This document shows positions 42,501 through 49,883 of a DNA stretch of 64,000 nucleotides, piece after piece. The notes under the pieces were generated by a model that was not told where the DNA came from, ran no database searches, and worked only from the letters and a program-made list of their open reading frames with translations. Every line of letters begins with the position of its first letter. Within the stretch, counting starts at the first letter, position 1. The position numbers were made by a program, and so were the translations under genes. The stretch is from Flavobacterium luteum (GTDB lineage Bacteria; Bacteroidota; Bacteroidia; Flavobacteriales; Flavobacteriaceae): contig NZ_WAEM01000005.1 in the NCBI RefSeq assembly GCF_008806775.1, positions 158,138-222,137 of the forward strand, in the 5' to 3' direction.

Positions 42501-45266
42501 ACCAGTTTTGTTTACAATGCTGCACTACAAGGACCATCAACTGCTACTGTTACAGGTTCAACAGGTTTGGTGACCTACAGTTATGAAGGGGTAAGCCCGA
42601 CCACTTATGATGCATCAAATGCAAAACCTAAAAATGTGGGAGATTACACCGTTACAGCTACTGTAGCTGCAGATGACAATTACCTAACAGCAAATTCTGG
42701 TGCAATTTCTTTCTCTATTACACCATTTGGTTTAACAGTATCAGGTACTTTGACGACTTCGGATAAAGAGTATGACACTACTGATGCAGCTACCATAAGT
42801 GGCGGTAGTATAGCTGCACAAATACTAGGTTCTGACGAGGTATTATTAGTTCAAGAAGGAACATTCCCGTCAAAAAATGCAGGTAATAATCTTGCAGTAA
42901 CGGCAGCATTTCGTCTTATAGGTGGTCAGGCGTTGAATTATACTTTGACACAACCTAATGTACCTAATGCCAGTATTAACAAAAAAGAAGTAACAATAAT
43001 AAATCTTGCTACTGCTGACAAAGTGTATGATAAAACGAATACGGCTATTCTATCGGTAGTACCTGCAACAGAATTGCAAGGCGAATTTCCAGTCGATACT
43101 GCTAATCTATCATTTACGCCATCAGGCTATTATGCTAGTGCTAATGTAGGAAACTGGACCATTACCTCTACCACTGAACTTACAGGTTCTGAAAAAGACA
43201 ACTACATCTTGACTCAACCGGAATTTACTCAGAAAAAAGACATTACTCCAGTAGGATTAACTGTAACAGGCATTACTGCTGACAATAAAGTGTATGACGG
43301 CAATACAGATGCAGTTATAAACACAGCTGGTGCTACACTAAGTGGGGTACTACCTGGTGAAACTGCGGGAGTAGTATTAAGTACAGTAAGTGCAACCGGT
43401 GCTTTTGGTACCAAAGATTTTGGTACAGGCAAAACAGTAACCATTAGCGGCCTTAGTATTAGTGGTGCCGATTCAGGTAATTATAGCATTAACTCGACAG
43501 TAGCTACAACAGCAAACATTGATAGACGACCTATTACTATTACAGCAACCAGTCAAACTAAATGTGCTGGAGGTGCTTTTAGTGGTTCAGGTGACTTGAA
43601 TGTAGGGTTTACTAAAAACTACAATGTAGCAGGTGATATCCTATCGGTAACCTTAACGGTAATAGGAAATGATGGTTCGTTAGCAGGTTCTTATCCAATT
43701 AGACCTAGTCTAGCAACACCAGGGGCTAGTAACTATATTATTAACTATGTTGATGGAACATTAACCGTAAATCAATCGCCAACAGCTACTATATCAGGTA
43801 CTGTAGCCACTTGTTTTGGTTCGTCTCCACAAGTGACCTTTACCGGAGCAAACGGTGCAGGAACCACAGGATTGGGTGGTACACTACAATATGAGTTTAC
43901 ATATAAAGTGGGAGCAGGTGGCACACCAACAACAATAACTACTGTAGCCGGTAGTGCAACTACCTTTATAGTAGCTCCAACTACTGTAGTGGGTGCCGTA
44001 GATTATATTTTAATAAGTGTTCGTGATATTGTTTCGGGTTGTTCTAACGCTAGTACTCCAGGAACAGCAACAGTAACAACAGGTATCTGTACGCAGATTA
44101 GAGCATCACAATGTGGCCAATTTGTTCCAACAATAGGCACCGTTATACAAGCGAATCCAGTTACTGGAGCCACGCAATATCGTTTTGAGATTACCTTGAC
44201 CACAGCACCTAATACAGTAACCGTATATACTTGGCCAAACTACTATTTTAATCCAACAACCGTTTTAGGTAACGGCGGATTGGCTTATGGAAAAGAGTAT
44301 AGCATACGCGTTAAACCATTTATTGGTGCTACAGAGTATCCTTATGGTGGTGCGTGTATTGTAAAAGCACCGCTTGCACCACCAACACCTGCTTTAACTA
44401 CAACTATTAGACCAACGCAGTGTGGTAAAACATTGCCACAACTAAGTACAGTAGTGCAAGCAAGTCCAGTGTCAACCGCTACCCGTTATGAGTTTAGAGT
44501 TACTGATGCAAATGGTACACGACCAATAGTATCATCAACCACAAACGGATTTAATATCCTAACCGGATTAGTAGGAGGAGCAGTATACGACACCGATTAT
44601 TTCATAGAAGTGCAATGTTTTACAGGAGTAGGAGGGGTAACACCACTCACCACTTGGGGAGCAGGTTGTATCGTGAGAACACCAAGTCTACCGTTCTCTA
44701 AATTAGTAACCAGTCAGTGTAATAAAACAGTAACGAATTTAACGAGTACACTTTATGCATCAACGGTTTTCTTAGCCGAAGGATATCGTTTTAGAGTACG
44801 CTTACAATCCAATCCATTAAGCAGTAGAGTAGTAGAGAAAACTTCAGGAAACATGTCAGCGTTAACCGTTGCAGAATTATCAGGGGGCTACGCAGCGAGT
44901 ACGGTTTATTTAGTAGATGTAGCTGTTAAATACAATGGATTGTGGCAAGAAGCTTATGGAGGAGATGTTTGTACGATTACAACACCTACTGCAAGAATGA
45001 ATACCAATTCGGTTGAGAGCATTTTTAACGTAAAAGCATTTCCGAATCCTTTTGCCTCGCACTTTAGTTTAGACATCGAGAGTTCAAGCGACGCTCTTGT
45101 AGAAATGAAAGTGTACGATATGATAGGACGACAGTTGGAAGCTAAACAAGCGACCGTCTCAGAATTGAGTACGAGAGAGATAGGACGCAATTATCCATCA
45201 GGGGTATACAATGTTATTGTATCACAAGGGGATAAAGTTAAATCGATACGAATGGTTAAAAGATAA
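36510..45266 (+). CDS. Giant T9SS-secreted multidomain adhesin-like protein 1
   Basis: Up to 2918 residues. ATG 36510 is the longest start; ATG 36582 (MINTLLNWKK) is an alternative. Either way the signal segment is MSTIIVLLALLFVSNDLFSQ, preceded by a long N-region. Visible order: unknown beta domains, a starch-binding-module-like domain (about 435-525, IPGNWSGTTVKVYAFNGG, GGWYSYQLTY), FN3 (about 545-635), IPT/TIG (about 765-845), a right-handed-helix-like region (850-1200), abnormal-spindle-like and PKD-like domains, a concanavalin-like domain (about 1580-1800), MBG and three YDG domains (about 1985-2345), PKD-like, three QCG domains (2527-2830) and a T9SS C-terminal domain. Probably a surface adhesin or glycan-binding protein. 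Confidence 0.88.
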   Translation: MNTLFRKRNNKIPNQFIYIFKPKIMINTLLNWKKTTPISLEKILPSLSIKSKVIDGYVVIKHMSTIIVLLALLFVSNDLFSQANNMANNTDFNATYGNQQMALAGSSTGTNNQIWTFRAKAKGTVVSGTYFYQFNDFNYNSNRVWNLNTPTYNTIATAIYGTGGYNGGIKMGATNVNNYYTFNIRKNLSTYSNSDMAILETTFNPTTITSYTTPSGIIASQTATVTVTLPSNLQTNEYLYLGWSTDNFATSGNSGIVSVATNPSTGNYTFTIPGAAASSIVSFYPFTSVSSSTPSYANAPLLTLNMRSSTGVNNAGVYSSYTVAGPTITLGTSSGTYNVAVNGTSTVQTSSVSGSNLTTDILATAPTSPAYYEVSSDGTTWGSTATFTQVGGNVSGTLSIRYKPTAVENAVAKNIVLTSTGATTKNYTATGTAPNSITVQFQIPGNWSGTTVKVYAFNGGTVNTVGFPGSDMTNVGGGWYSYQLTYTNANTSLLFDNGTSSYQTNDITGVSTSTCWNTTSGSSGVKYVVATTSCPSSSPSVTTPTVTSITNNSAVLGATITNQNASAVTDYGTVYNTSTGVTTQNKLSAGTNPGTVPPSFTYTHSRSLSAETQYFYKGYATNGSGDGLSLEGNFYTLSNPASGTSTVAVANPSSSTLDLSWTTATFPGSGAGTKGYILLRANSPTVPSLSNSNGAAPVAGAGTTIVSSTIFSPTTSFTVSSLAQSQTYNFVLIPFTANATSTAATYNYLTGFAPTASGTTLAGPAITSISGTISGGTGIYTGETITINGTNLSGATAVSFNGVAGTIVGTPGASSFQAKMLDGTNASGNISVTISGGPLTTAFIFLGYRTAAAGNWTTSGTWTGGILPSSSNRLITINDFVDITTDLSGTQTGAFTINATGKITFGVSGNLKIQTGNAFTNNGIVDMTSGGTFEFVGGATFTNNNTFTSGIGTVNFSGGSTTLAGTTAITFNNLFNSSSLSISKIPTIAGIFRINGGSVATANAIIYSPGSTLTYATGGNYTTGNEWKVGTTTGTAVPSNVTIISSIVNPTGNALTCPGTLTINNTGIFGMNNNSTPFTVTGDLIINSGGLFRYSFASTNSPLTVNGSIDIKSGGVLNLTNANSGCDMTVGGGFKNAGTFTHNNRRVTLNGSSAQVIDGGNWNNFDLVTNAFYDLTISNSNGGVSLGSAVCVTNSLTLSNGIVSTNSNLLRVTSTNSGAVSGFSGNSYINGSLQRALPGSLASGSTYVFPVGKLGGTNPGYYPMSLVNPITTSPVNLTAEAFNTTSNGVLGSGLFSISNTEYWSLASTGAFTSSTYSLQRVATNSNTFDAIARSANVSPASTFTSIGGTPSGTSINGSSSASGATQQYFAFARLSPVITLGSTPLAGFSTTQCINSTSSVQTFTVAGTSLNGDITLTPPANFEISKTSSSAGFVDSTGSITVSPTNSTVAPTTIFVRFKPTAAIAYSDNISVATANATTQNVAVSGTGVAEPIAGTISADTSVCLGQGTTVNVTSSFGAIQWERSTNNVTWHAITGATATSYSPTAHTVTTYYRAIASNGSCTPVTSATSTITLKDVSTSSAAASLYATNWTDGQDDTRPGLGPWIMSPSTNNAFAGFFIGSSNLNDAGTPSLPNINTSSRAWGMYSNTSNTASAVRAITNTLYIGQSISFSLDSGSIKNGGTVGMGLQNASSENLMELYFVGGQSNYTLNDGTNTNTDTGVPFTRGGIEVVITLVSSSSYNITIIRKNDGSSYSFTSRSLKIPTNARVVSRIRFFSFNSGNNLDGGADVDYNTFVNNLSLSNPNITTQPSATAREYCLGATAAGLSVAASGTNLSYAWKSSTQNSTTLGTISGVLGTSASYTPDTTTAGSLWYFCVVTSDCGTSTSTVSGEYKINPLPTVVSSSSTSVTYDGGAKTSSATASAGSTIDFYDAATNGTLQGSAGTTTTTATPSRTTAGVYTFYAEARNLTSGCVSTDRTTVTLTIAKAASTISVTGATSFVYNAALQGPSTATVTGSTGLVTYSYEGVSPTTYDASNAKPKNVGDYTVTATVAADDNYLTANSGAISFSITPFGLTVSGTLTTSDKEYDTTDAATISGGSIAAQILGSDEVLLVQEGTFPSKNAGNNLAVTAAFRLIGGQALNYTLTQPNVPNASINKKEVTIINLATADKVYDKTNTAILSVVPATELQGEFPVDTANLSFTPSGYYASANVGNWTITSTTELTGSEKDNYILTQPEFTQKKDITPVGLTVTGITADNKVYDGNTDAVINTAGATLSGVLPGETAGVVLSTVSATGAFGTKDFGTGKTVTISGLSISGADSGNYSINSTVATTANIDRRPITITATSQTKCAGGAFSGSGDLNVGFTKNYNVAGDILSVTLTVIGNDGSLAGSYPIRPSLATPGASNYIINYVDGTLTVNQSPTATISGTVATCFGSSPQVTFTGANGAGTTGLGGTLQYEFTYKVGAGGTPTTITTVAGSATTFIVAPTTVVGAVDYILISVRDIVSGCSNASTPGTATVTTGICTQIRASQCGQFVPTIGTVIQANPVTGATQYRFEITLTTAPNTVTVYTWPNYYFNPTTVLGNGGLAYGKEYSIRVKPFIGATEYPYGGACIVKAPLAPPTPALTTTIRPTQCGKTLPQLSTVVQASPVSTATRYEFRVTDANGTRPIVSSTTNGFNILTGLVGGAVYDTDYFIEVQCFTGVGGVTPLTTWGAGCIVRTPSLPFSKLVTSQCNKTVTNLTSTLYASTVFLAEGYRFRVRLQSNPLSSRVVEKTSGNMSALTVAELSGGYAASTVYLVDVAVKYNGLWQEAYGGDVCTITTPTARMNTNSVESIFNVKAFPNPFASHFSLDIESSSDALVEMKVYDMIGRQLEAKQATVSELSTREIGRNYPSGVYNVIVSQGDKVKSIRMVKR

Positions 45267-45320
45267 GATTTAAAGTCTTTATAAAAGAAACCGTCCCAGT
45301 TATTGGGGCGGTTTTTTGCT
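42960..45320 (+). repeat. 2.36-kb direct repeat, copy 1
   Basis: The 3' part of giant gene 1 plus its terminator is nearly identical to 61643-64000. Weaker homology extends upstream to about 42718. See copy 2. Confidence 0.9.
45288..45317 (+). terminator. Terminator of giant gene 1
   Basis: AACCGTCCC pairs with GGGGCGGTT, then TTTTTT. Identical to the one after giant gene 2. Confidence 0.85.
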
Positions 45321-45353
45321 TTATAGTGTTTTGGTGGTTGGTTTTTGGCTTTT

Positions 45354-45912
45354 AGTTCTGCTCCGTTCGCTCCGATCGGGTTGATACTCCCGATAGCTAT
45401 CGGGATTGCTCCGTTGCACTGCAAAATCACTCGAAGTGACGGTATGGTTAACTATTGTGCAAAGCGAAGCGCCTTTTCTGCGAGTTGTGCATCTATGTTT
45501 CTATGTGGTTAAAAACTTCTCGATACAATTTTAAGTAATAAAGCTGTCGCATTATTATTTAAAATCACTCGAAGTGACGTTTTGATGAACCTTTTTGTTT
45601 TGTTATTGCTTCTCGATACAATTTTAAGTAATAAAGCTGTCGCATTATTATTTAAAATCACTCGAAGTGACGGTATGGTTAACTATTGTGCTAATAGAAG
45701 TGACGGTTTATTAACCACTGGGAAACTTCCAACTTCTAACTTCTAACTTCTCGCTTCTCGATACATTTTTGTTCCGTTGCACTGCACAAAAACACTCGAA
45801 GTGACGGATGCGTACCTATTACGAAACTCGAAGTGACGGTATGTTTAACTATTGTGCAAAGCGAAGCGCCTTTTCTGCGAGTTGTGCAACTATGTTTGTA
45901 TGTGGTTAAAAA
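45354..45912. repeat. Mosaic of constant-arm hairpin elements, block 1
   Basis: Holds the 18-bp palindrome core (TCCCGATAGCTATCGGGA, 45389-45406), two copies of the 14-bp-stem core (about 45525 and 45613), one copy of the TTCCGTTGCACTGCAC core (45760) and two GCGAAGCGCCTTTT modules (45465, 45862). Every core is closed by ACTCGAAGTGACG. Confidence 0.85.
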
Positions 45913-46105
45913 AGAAGCAATGACAATGACAATAGCAATATTCAAATCAAAAATCTGTTTTGTCTGTGAGCAATTACTGAATCTCTGTGATGGATGAGAT
46001 GCTTCTTGCGTCAGCATGACAAGATGGAGGGGAAAAATAGGAGGGTTGAAAAGTTTAAATTTTATATCTGAAAGCTGAAAATGAATCACGAAAAACTAAT
46101 TTAGT
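45913..46105. other. Intergenic before the zeta-like gene
   Basis: Includes a GATGCTTCTTGCGTCAGCAT near-palindromic stretch around 46000. Frames here on the minus strand are made of repeat sequence and are not genes. Confidence 0.4.
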
Positions 46106-46113
46106 TATATTTG
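46106..46113 (+). promoter_or_regulatory. -7 box of the zeta-like gene
   Basis: TATATTTG ends 4 bp before the ATG at 46118, implying a leaderless transcript. Confidence 0.55.
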
Positions 46114-46117
46114 CACT

Positions 46118-46690
46118 ATGAAGCAAAAGAATTTATACATCATTGCAGGATGTAATGGAGCAGGAAAAACAACAGCTTCTTTCACTATTTTGCCTGAAAT
46201 TTTGGATTGCAAAGAGTTTGTCAATGCAGACGAAATTGCAAAAGGACTTTCTCCATTTCAGCCTGAAAAAGTTTCATTTGAAGCGGGAAGAATAATGCTT
46301 CACAGAATTACGGAATTACTCGTGCAAAATGAAAATTTTGCATTTGAAACTACGCTTGCAACTAGAAGTTATAAAAACAGAATTCTTGAAGCTAAAGAGA
46401 AGAATTATAATGTGACACTACTTTTTTTTTGGCTCAAAAATACGGAATTAGCTAAAGAAAGAGTAAAAACTAGAGTGCTTGAAGGAGGACATAATATTCC
46501 AGAAGATATCATTGAAAGACGTTACCATAAAGGGATTAAAAACTTATTTGAAATTTATCTTTCTATTGTTGATCAAGCATTGCTATTTGATAATTCTGAG
46601 GGTAAACATGAGTTAATTGCAGAAATATCCGCAAGCGAAGAATTAAATATTCTCAACGAAACAAAATTTAACGAACTAAAAAACAACTAA
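46118..46690 (+). CDS. Zeta-toxin-like P-loop ATPase/kinase
   Basis: A 190-residue protein with a P-loop at residues 11-18 (GCNGAGKT), FVNADEIAKGLSPF (zeta-type substrate-site aspartate), FAFETTLATRSY and the lid-like VLEGGHNIPEDIIERRYHKG with basic residues. This matches the group annotated as zeta toxin or predicted ABC-type ATPase in Bacteroidota; true zeta toxins phosphorylate UDP-N-acetylglucosamine. Toxicity is not shown here. Its stop overlaps the start of a 48-residue gene (TAATG), so the two are translationally coupled. No epsilon-type antitoxin is upstream, where a repeat block lies instead. Confidence 0.85.
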   Translation: MKQKNLYIIAGCNGAGKTTASFTILPEILDCKEFVNADEIAKGLSPFQPEKVSFEAGRIMLHRITELLVQNENFAFETTLATRSYKNRILEAKEKNYNVTLLFFWLKNTELAKERVKTRVLEGGHNIPEDIIERRYHKGIKNLFEIYLSIVDQALLFDNSEGKHELIAEISASEELNILNETKFNELKNN

Positions 46691-46836
46691 TGACACCAGA
46701 GGCTAAAATAGAAATTAGAAATAAAATAGTAAAAGGTCTTGAAAAAGCGTATGAAAAAATGATTCTTTTTAAAAAAGAACATAAAAGTGAACTTGTCATC
46801 ATACAAGACAATAAAATTGTAAAAATCAAATTATAA
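46690..46836 (+). CDS. 48-residue partner of the zeta-like ATPase
   Basis: Begins at ATG 46690 within the TAATG overlap and ends at TAA 46836. The protein (MTPEAKIEIRNKIVKGLEKA, then YEKMILFKKEHKSELVIIQ and a basic end KIVKIKL) is helical and lysine-rich. The overlap, coding-like composition and adjacency argue for a real gene. It may be an antitoxin or accessory subunit; that is an inference from position only, and the order (toxin first) is unusual for zeta systems. Confidence 0.7.
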   Translation: MTPEAKIEIRNKIVKGLEKAYEKMILFKKEHKSELVIIQDNKIVKIKL

Positions 46837-46882
46837 GTAAACGAAGAGATTAGAAAAGATGAAAGTCAGAAGTTATTCAACA

Positions 46883-47943
46883 TCCTACTATGATTTCAAA
46901 AACCAAGCGAAGCGCCTTTTCTGCAAGTAGTGCATCTATGTTTCTATGTGGTTAAAAACTTTTGGCTTCGCAATGCTTCTCGCTTCTCGATACATTTTTG
47001 TTCCGTTGCACTGCACAAAAACACTCGAAGTGACGTGTTGATGAACCACTGGGAAACTTCCAACTCCCAACTTCTAACTTCTAACTTCTCGCTTCTCGCT
47101 TCTCGATACAATTTTAAGTAATAAAGCTGTCGCATTATTATTTAAAATCACTCGAAGTGACGGTTTGATGAACTATTGTGCTAAGCGAAGTGACGTGTTG
47201 ATGAACCACTGGGAAAGTTCCAACTTCCAACTTCTAACTTATCGCTTCTCGCTTCTCGATACATTTTTGTTCCGTTGCACTGCACAAAAACACTCGAAGT
47301 GACGGATGCGTACCCATTACGAAACTCGATGTGACGGTATGTTTAACTATTGTGCTAAGCGAAGCGCCTTTTCTGCACGTTGTGCATCTATGTTTCTATG
47401 TGGTTAAAAACTTCTCGATACAATTTTAAGTAATAAAGCTGTCGCATTATTATTTAAAATCACTCTAAGTGACGGTTTGATGAACTATTGTGCTAAGCGA
47501 AGTGACGGTTTATTAACCACTGGGAAACTTCCAACTCCCAACTTCTAACTTATCGCTTCTCGCTTCTCGATACATTTTTGTTCCGTTGCACTGCACAAAA
47601 ACACTCGAAGTGACGTGTTGATGAACCACTGGGAAACTTCTAACTTCTAACTTCTCGCTTCTCGCTTCTCGCTTCTCGATACATTTTTGTTCCGTTGCAC
47701 TGCACAAAAACACTCGAAGTGACGTGTTTATTAACCACTGGGAAAGTTCTAACTTCTAACTTCTAACTTCCAACTTCTAACTTATCGCTTCTCGCTTCTC
47801 GATACATTTTTGTTCCGTTGCACTGCACAAAAACACTCGAAGTGACGTGTTGATGAACCTAAAATGCTGACTTGAAAACTAGATATAAAGTGTTTCGTCA
47901 CTTCGAGTGCCGCCGCTTTTGGGCGGTGGTGTATCGAGAAGCC
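46883..47943. repeat. Mosaic of constant-arm hairpin elements, block 2
   Basis: About 1.06 kb without a gene. Contains five copies of the GTTCCGTTGCACTGCAC core (about 46990, 47262, 47575, 47682, 47812), two of the 14-bp-stem core (47107, 47416), CTTCTAA/CTTCTCG heptamer runs before most elements, and one inverted GC-rich-core element with its AACCTAAAATGCT leader (47857-47941). Confidence 0.88.
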
Positions 47944-48030
47944 CATAAGAATCCAGAACTTAAATTAATTTCCTACAATGATTTTAATCGCCACACCAAT
48001 CCCTATTGCGTGCGTGTCACTAAAAAATAG
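47944..48030 (+). pseudogene. C-terminal remnant of an unknown gene
   Basis: Immediately after the inverted GC-rich element a frame of 28 codons reads HKNPELKLISYNDFNRHTN, then PYCVRVTKK and a stop. Its composition is that of a normal protein, and the frame runs into the element, as if the element replaced the upstream part. Family unknown. Confidence 0.4.
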
Positions 48031-48075
48031 TAGGCTCTAAAGCTTTTAATCGATGGGTTTAGTACAAAAATGGTA

Positions 48076-49245
48076 CTAGTCTTTAATCAATTTAAAGGTA
48101 TGCATGGCATTATTACTTACTACTTTAGCAAAGTAAATTCCAGAACTCAGTTTGCTAGTATCAAGGCTGAAATTATTTTTTTTAGGTTCTAGAGTTCGAA
48201 TTGTTTTGCCTAAAGCATCCGTTAATTGAATATAATCTATTGCTTTATGTGTGGAATCAAAATTCCAATTGGTTTGTGTTGGGTTAGGATATACTTTGAC
48301 TTGCACAAAATCAAATGGCGCAGTTCCTAATGTTTTTTGAAAGACATAATTACCAGTGATTCTGTCAAAATTAACAGCGTAGGTACCTTTACTCACCGGA
48401 ATTTCCGGTCCGTCTTGAAATCCTTTACCAGTAGGAAAATCATTTGCACCCCAATTCGAGGTCCAAAGATCGTCTTTTCTGAATTTTACCGTCCCATCCA
48501 CTACAACCAAATTTGAAATCGAATAGGAAAAGCCGTCTGTTGTGTTCAAATTAGCATCTTCTGCTAAATATCCGTTTAATGCGGTGCCTAAAATTCCAAT
48601 ACTGGGAAAGCTAAAATTATAGGTACCTGTAAGTCTATTAAAGGTTACAAAATACTCTCCACCAGGAATAAAAAGGGGAGGCCCTATTAAAACTGCAGTA
48701 CCAGTAGGAAAAGCGTTAGCAACGCCCCACACTATAGCTTGATCATTGTCTTGTCTAAAATAGGCATTTCCGCTACTAAAATAAAATCCAGATAGGGTGT
48801 AGTTTATACCGTCATTAGTCGTCATTTTAATTTCGGGTCCTGCATATCCCAATTGTGAATTTACTGCGGGGCCCACTATTCCAATGGTATGAAATGCAGT
48901 ACCTATAAACGTATAACTCGCATTGGTTCTGTTAAATGTCACGGTATAAACACCTCCAATTACCGGAATATTACTATCAGTATTTCGAATTCCAATTCCG
49001 TTAGGGAAATTGGTGCCGCCCCAATTCACCGTCCAATCCCGATTTTCTCTGAATTTTATTTCACCAGATCGAAAGGTGTAATTCGTTACTGTATATGTAA
49101 TATTGTCTGTTGTTACCATGTCAACATCATTTACATTTTCAGTCCATCCGCCAACGGCGCTACCAATTATAGATATTCTTTGCGCAGTATGGGTTTGGGA
49201 GATTAAAAACAGAAGCATTGCAAAATAGCCTACTTTAAACTTCAT
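48076..49245 (-). CDS. T9SS-secreted SusE/SusF-like protein with three repeats
   Basis: A 389-residue exoprotein with signal peptide (ends QTHTA|Q). Three repeats of about 95 residues follow (23-115, 117-210, 213-305), each with the pattern I.G.A..G.......(M)TT.(D/N)...Y......F..G..KFR....W...WG...FP.G, ending in V.F.R....Y.F. This is the starch-binding-type domain of SusE/SusF outer-membrane proteins, but here the protein ends with a T9SS domain (VKVYPNPTQTNWNF ... LSSGIYFAKV). No SusC/SusD pair is nearby, so carbohydrate binding is an inference from the fold. Confidence 0.82.
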   Translation of the reverse strand: MKFKVGYFAMLLFLISQTHTAQRISIIGSAVGGWTENVNDVDMVTTDNITYTVTNYTFRSGEIKFRENRDWTVNWGGTNFPNGIGIRNTDSNIPVIGGVYTVTFNRTNASYTFIGTAFHTIGIVGPAVNSQLGYAGPEIKMTTNDGINYTLSGFYFSSGNAYFRQDNDQAIVWGVANAFPTGTAVLIGPPLFIPGGEYFVTFNRLTGTYNFSFPSIGILGTALNGYLAEDANLNTTDGFSYSISNLVVVDGTVKFRKDDLWTSNWGANDFPTGKGFQDGPEIPVSKGTYAVNFDRITGNYVFQKTLGTAPFDFVQVKVYPNPTQTNWNFDSTHKAIDYIQLTDALGKTIRTLEPKKNNFSLDTSKLSSGIYFAKVVSNNAMHTFKLIKD

Positions 49246-49284
49246 ATCAAATTTATTTTAAGTTTAACTGTAAAAGTAATTGAT

Positions 49285-49571
49285 AATTTTTAATTGACAA
49301 TTCCTAATTCTTAAATCCTCAATCACAATCCACTATGATTTCAAAAACCAAGCGAAGCGCCTTTTCTGCACGTTGCACGTCTATGTTTCTATGTGGTTAA
49401 AAACTCCCAACTCCTAACTTCTCGCTTCTCGATACATTTTTGTTCCGTTGCACTGCACAAAAACACTCGAAGTGACGTGTTGATGAACCTAAAATGCTAA
49501 CTTGAAAACTAGATATAAAGTGTTTCGTCACTTCGAGTGCCGCCGCTTTTGGGCGGTGGTGTATCGAGAAG
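49285..49571. repeat. Mosaic of constant-arm hairpin elements, block 3
   Basis: One GCGAAGCGCCTTTT module (49352), one GTTCCGTTGCACTGCAC core (49442), and one inverted GC-rich element (49486-49571) that ends 24 bp before the GIY-YIG start. Confidence 0.85.
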
Positions 49572-49595
49572 CAAAAAAAACAGTATCTTAGTTTG

Positions 49596-49883
49596 ATGAA
49601 ACAATCCTACGTATATATTATAAAGTGTTCTGATGAAACGTATTATACGGGTGTGACTAGTAATTTAGAACAACGTTTTTTTAAACATGAATCGGGTTTT
49701 TACAAGGAATGCTATACCTTTGACAGGAGACCATTAGAATTGGTTTTTTATTGTGAGTTTACAGATATTAATCTGGCTATAGATACAGAGAAACAAATTA
49801 AAAAGTGGTCAAAGGCAAAGAAAGAAGCTTTGATTAATGATGATTATGACTTGCTTCCGAATTTAGCTAAGAAAAAGTTTTAA
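49596..49883 (+). CDS. GIY-YIG nuclease family protein
   Basis: A 95-residue single-domain GIY-YIG protein of the small UvrC-N-like (YhbQ-type) group. ATG 49596 is preferred over the TTG one codon earlier. YVYIIKCSDETYYTGVTSNL holds the two GIY-YIG strands, with R and H downstream (EQRFFKHESG) and the metal-binding glutamate in DTEKQIKKWSK. Small free-standing members are common in Bacteroidota and their role is unclear; some are strays of repair or mobile-element nucleases. It sits between two repeat blocks. Confidence 0.88.
   Translation: MKQSYVYIIKCSDETYYTGVTSNLEQRFFKHESGFYKECYTFDRRPLELVFYCEFTDINLAIDTEKQIKKWSKAKKEALINDDYDLLPNLAKKKF

Noticed and set aside
45736..46089. Minus-strand frame of 117 codons
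   Set aside because: It is built from the constant-arm repeats (VFLCSATEQKCIEKRE is the translated core and arm) and recurs in other repeat blocks; not a gene.
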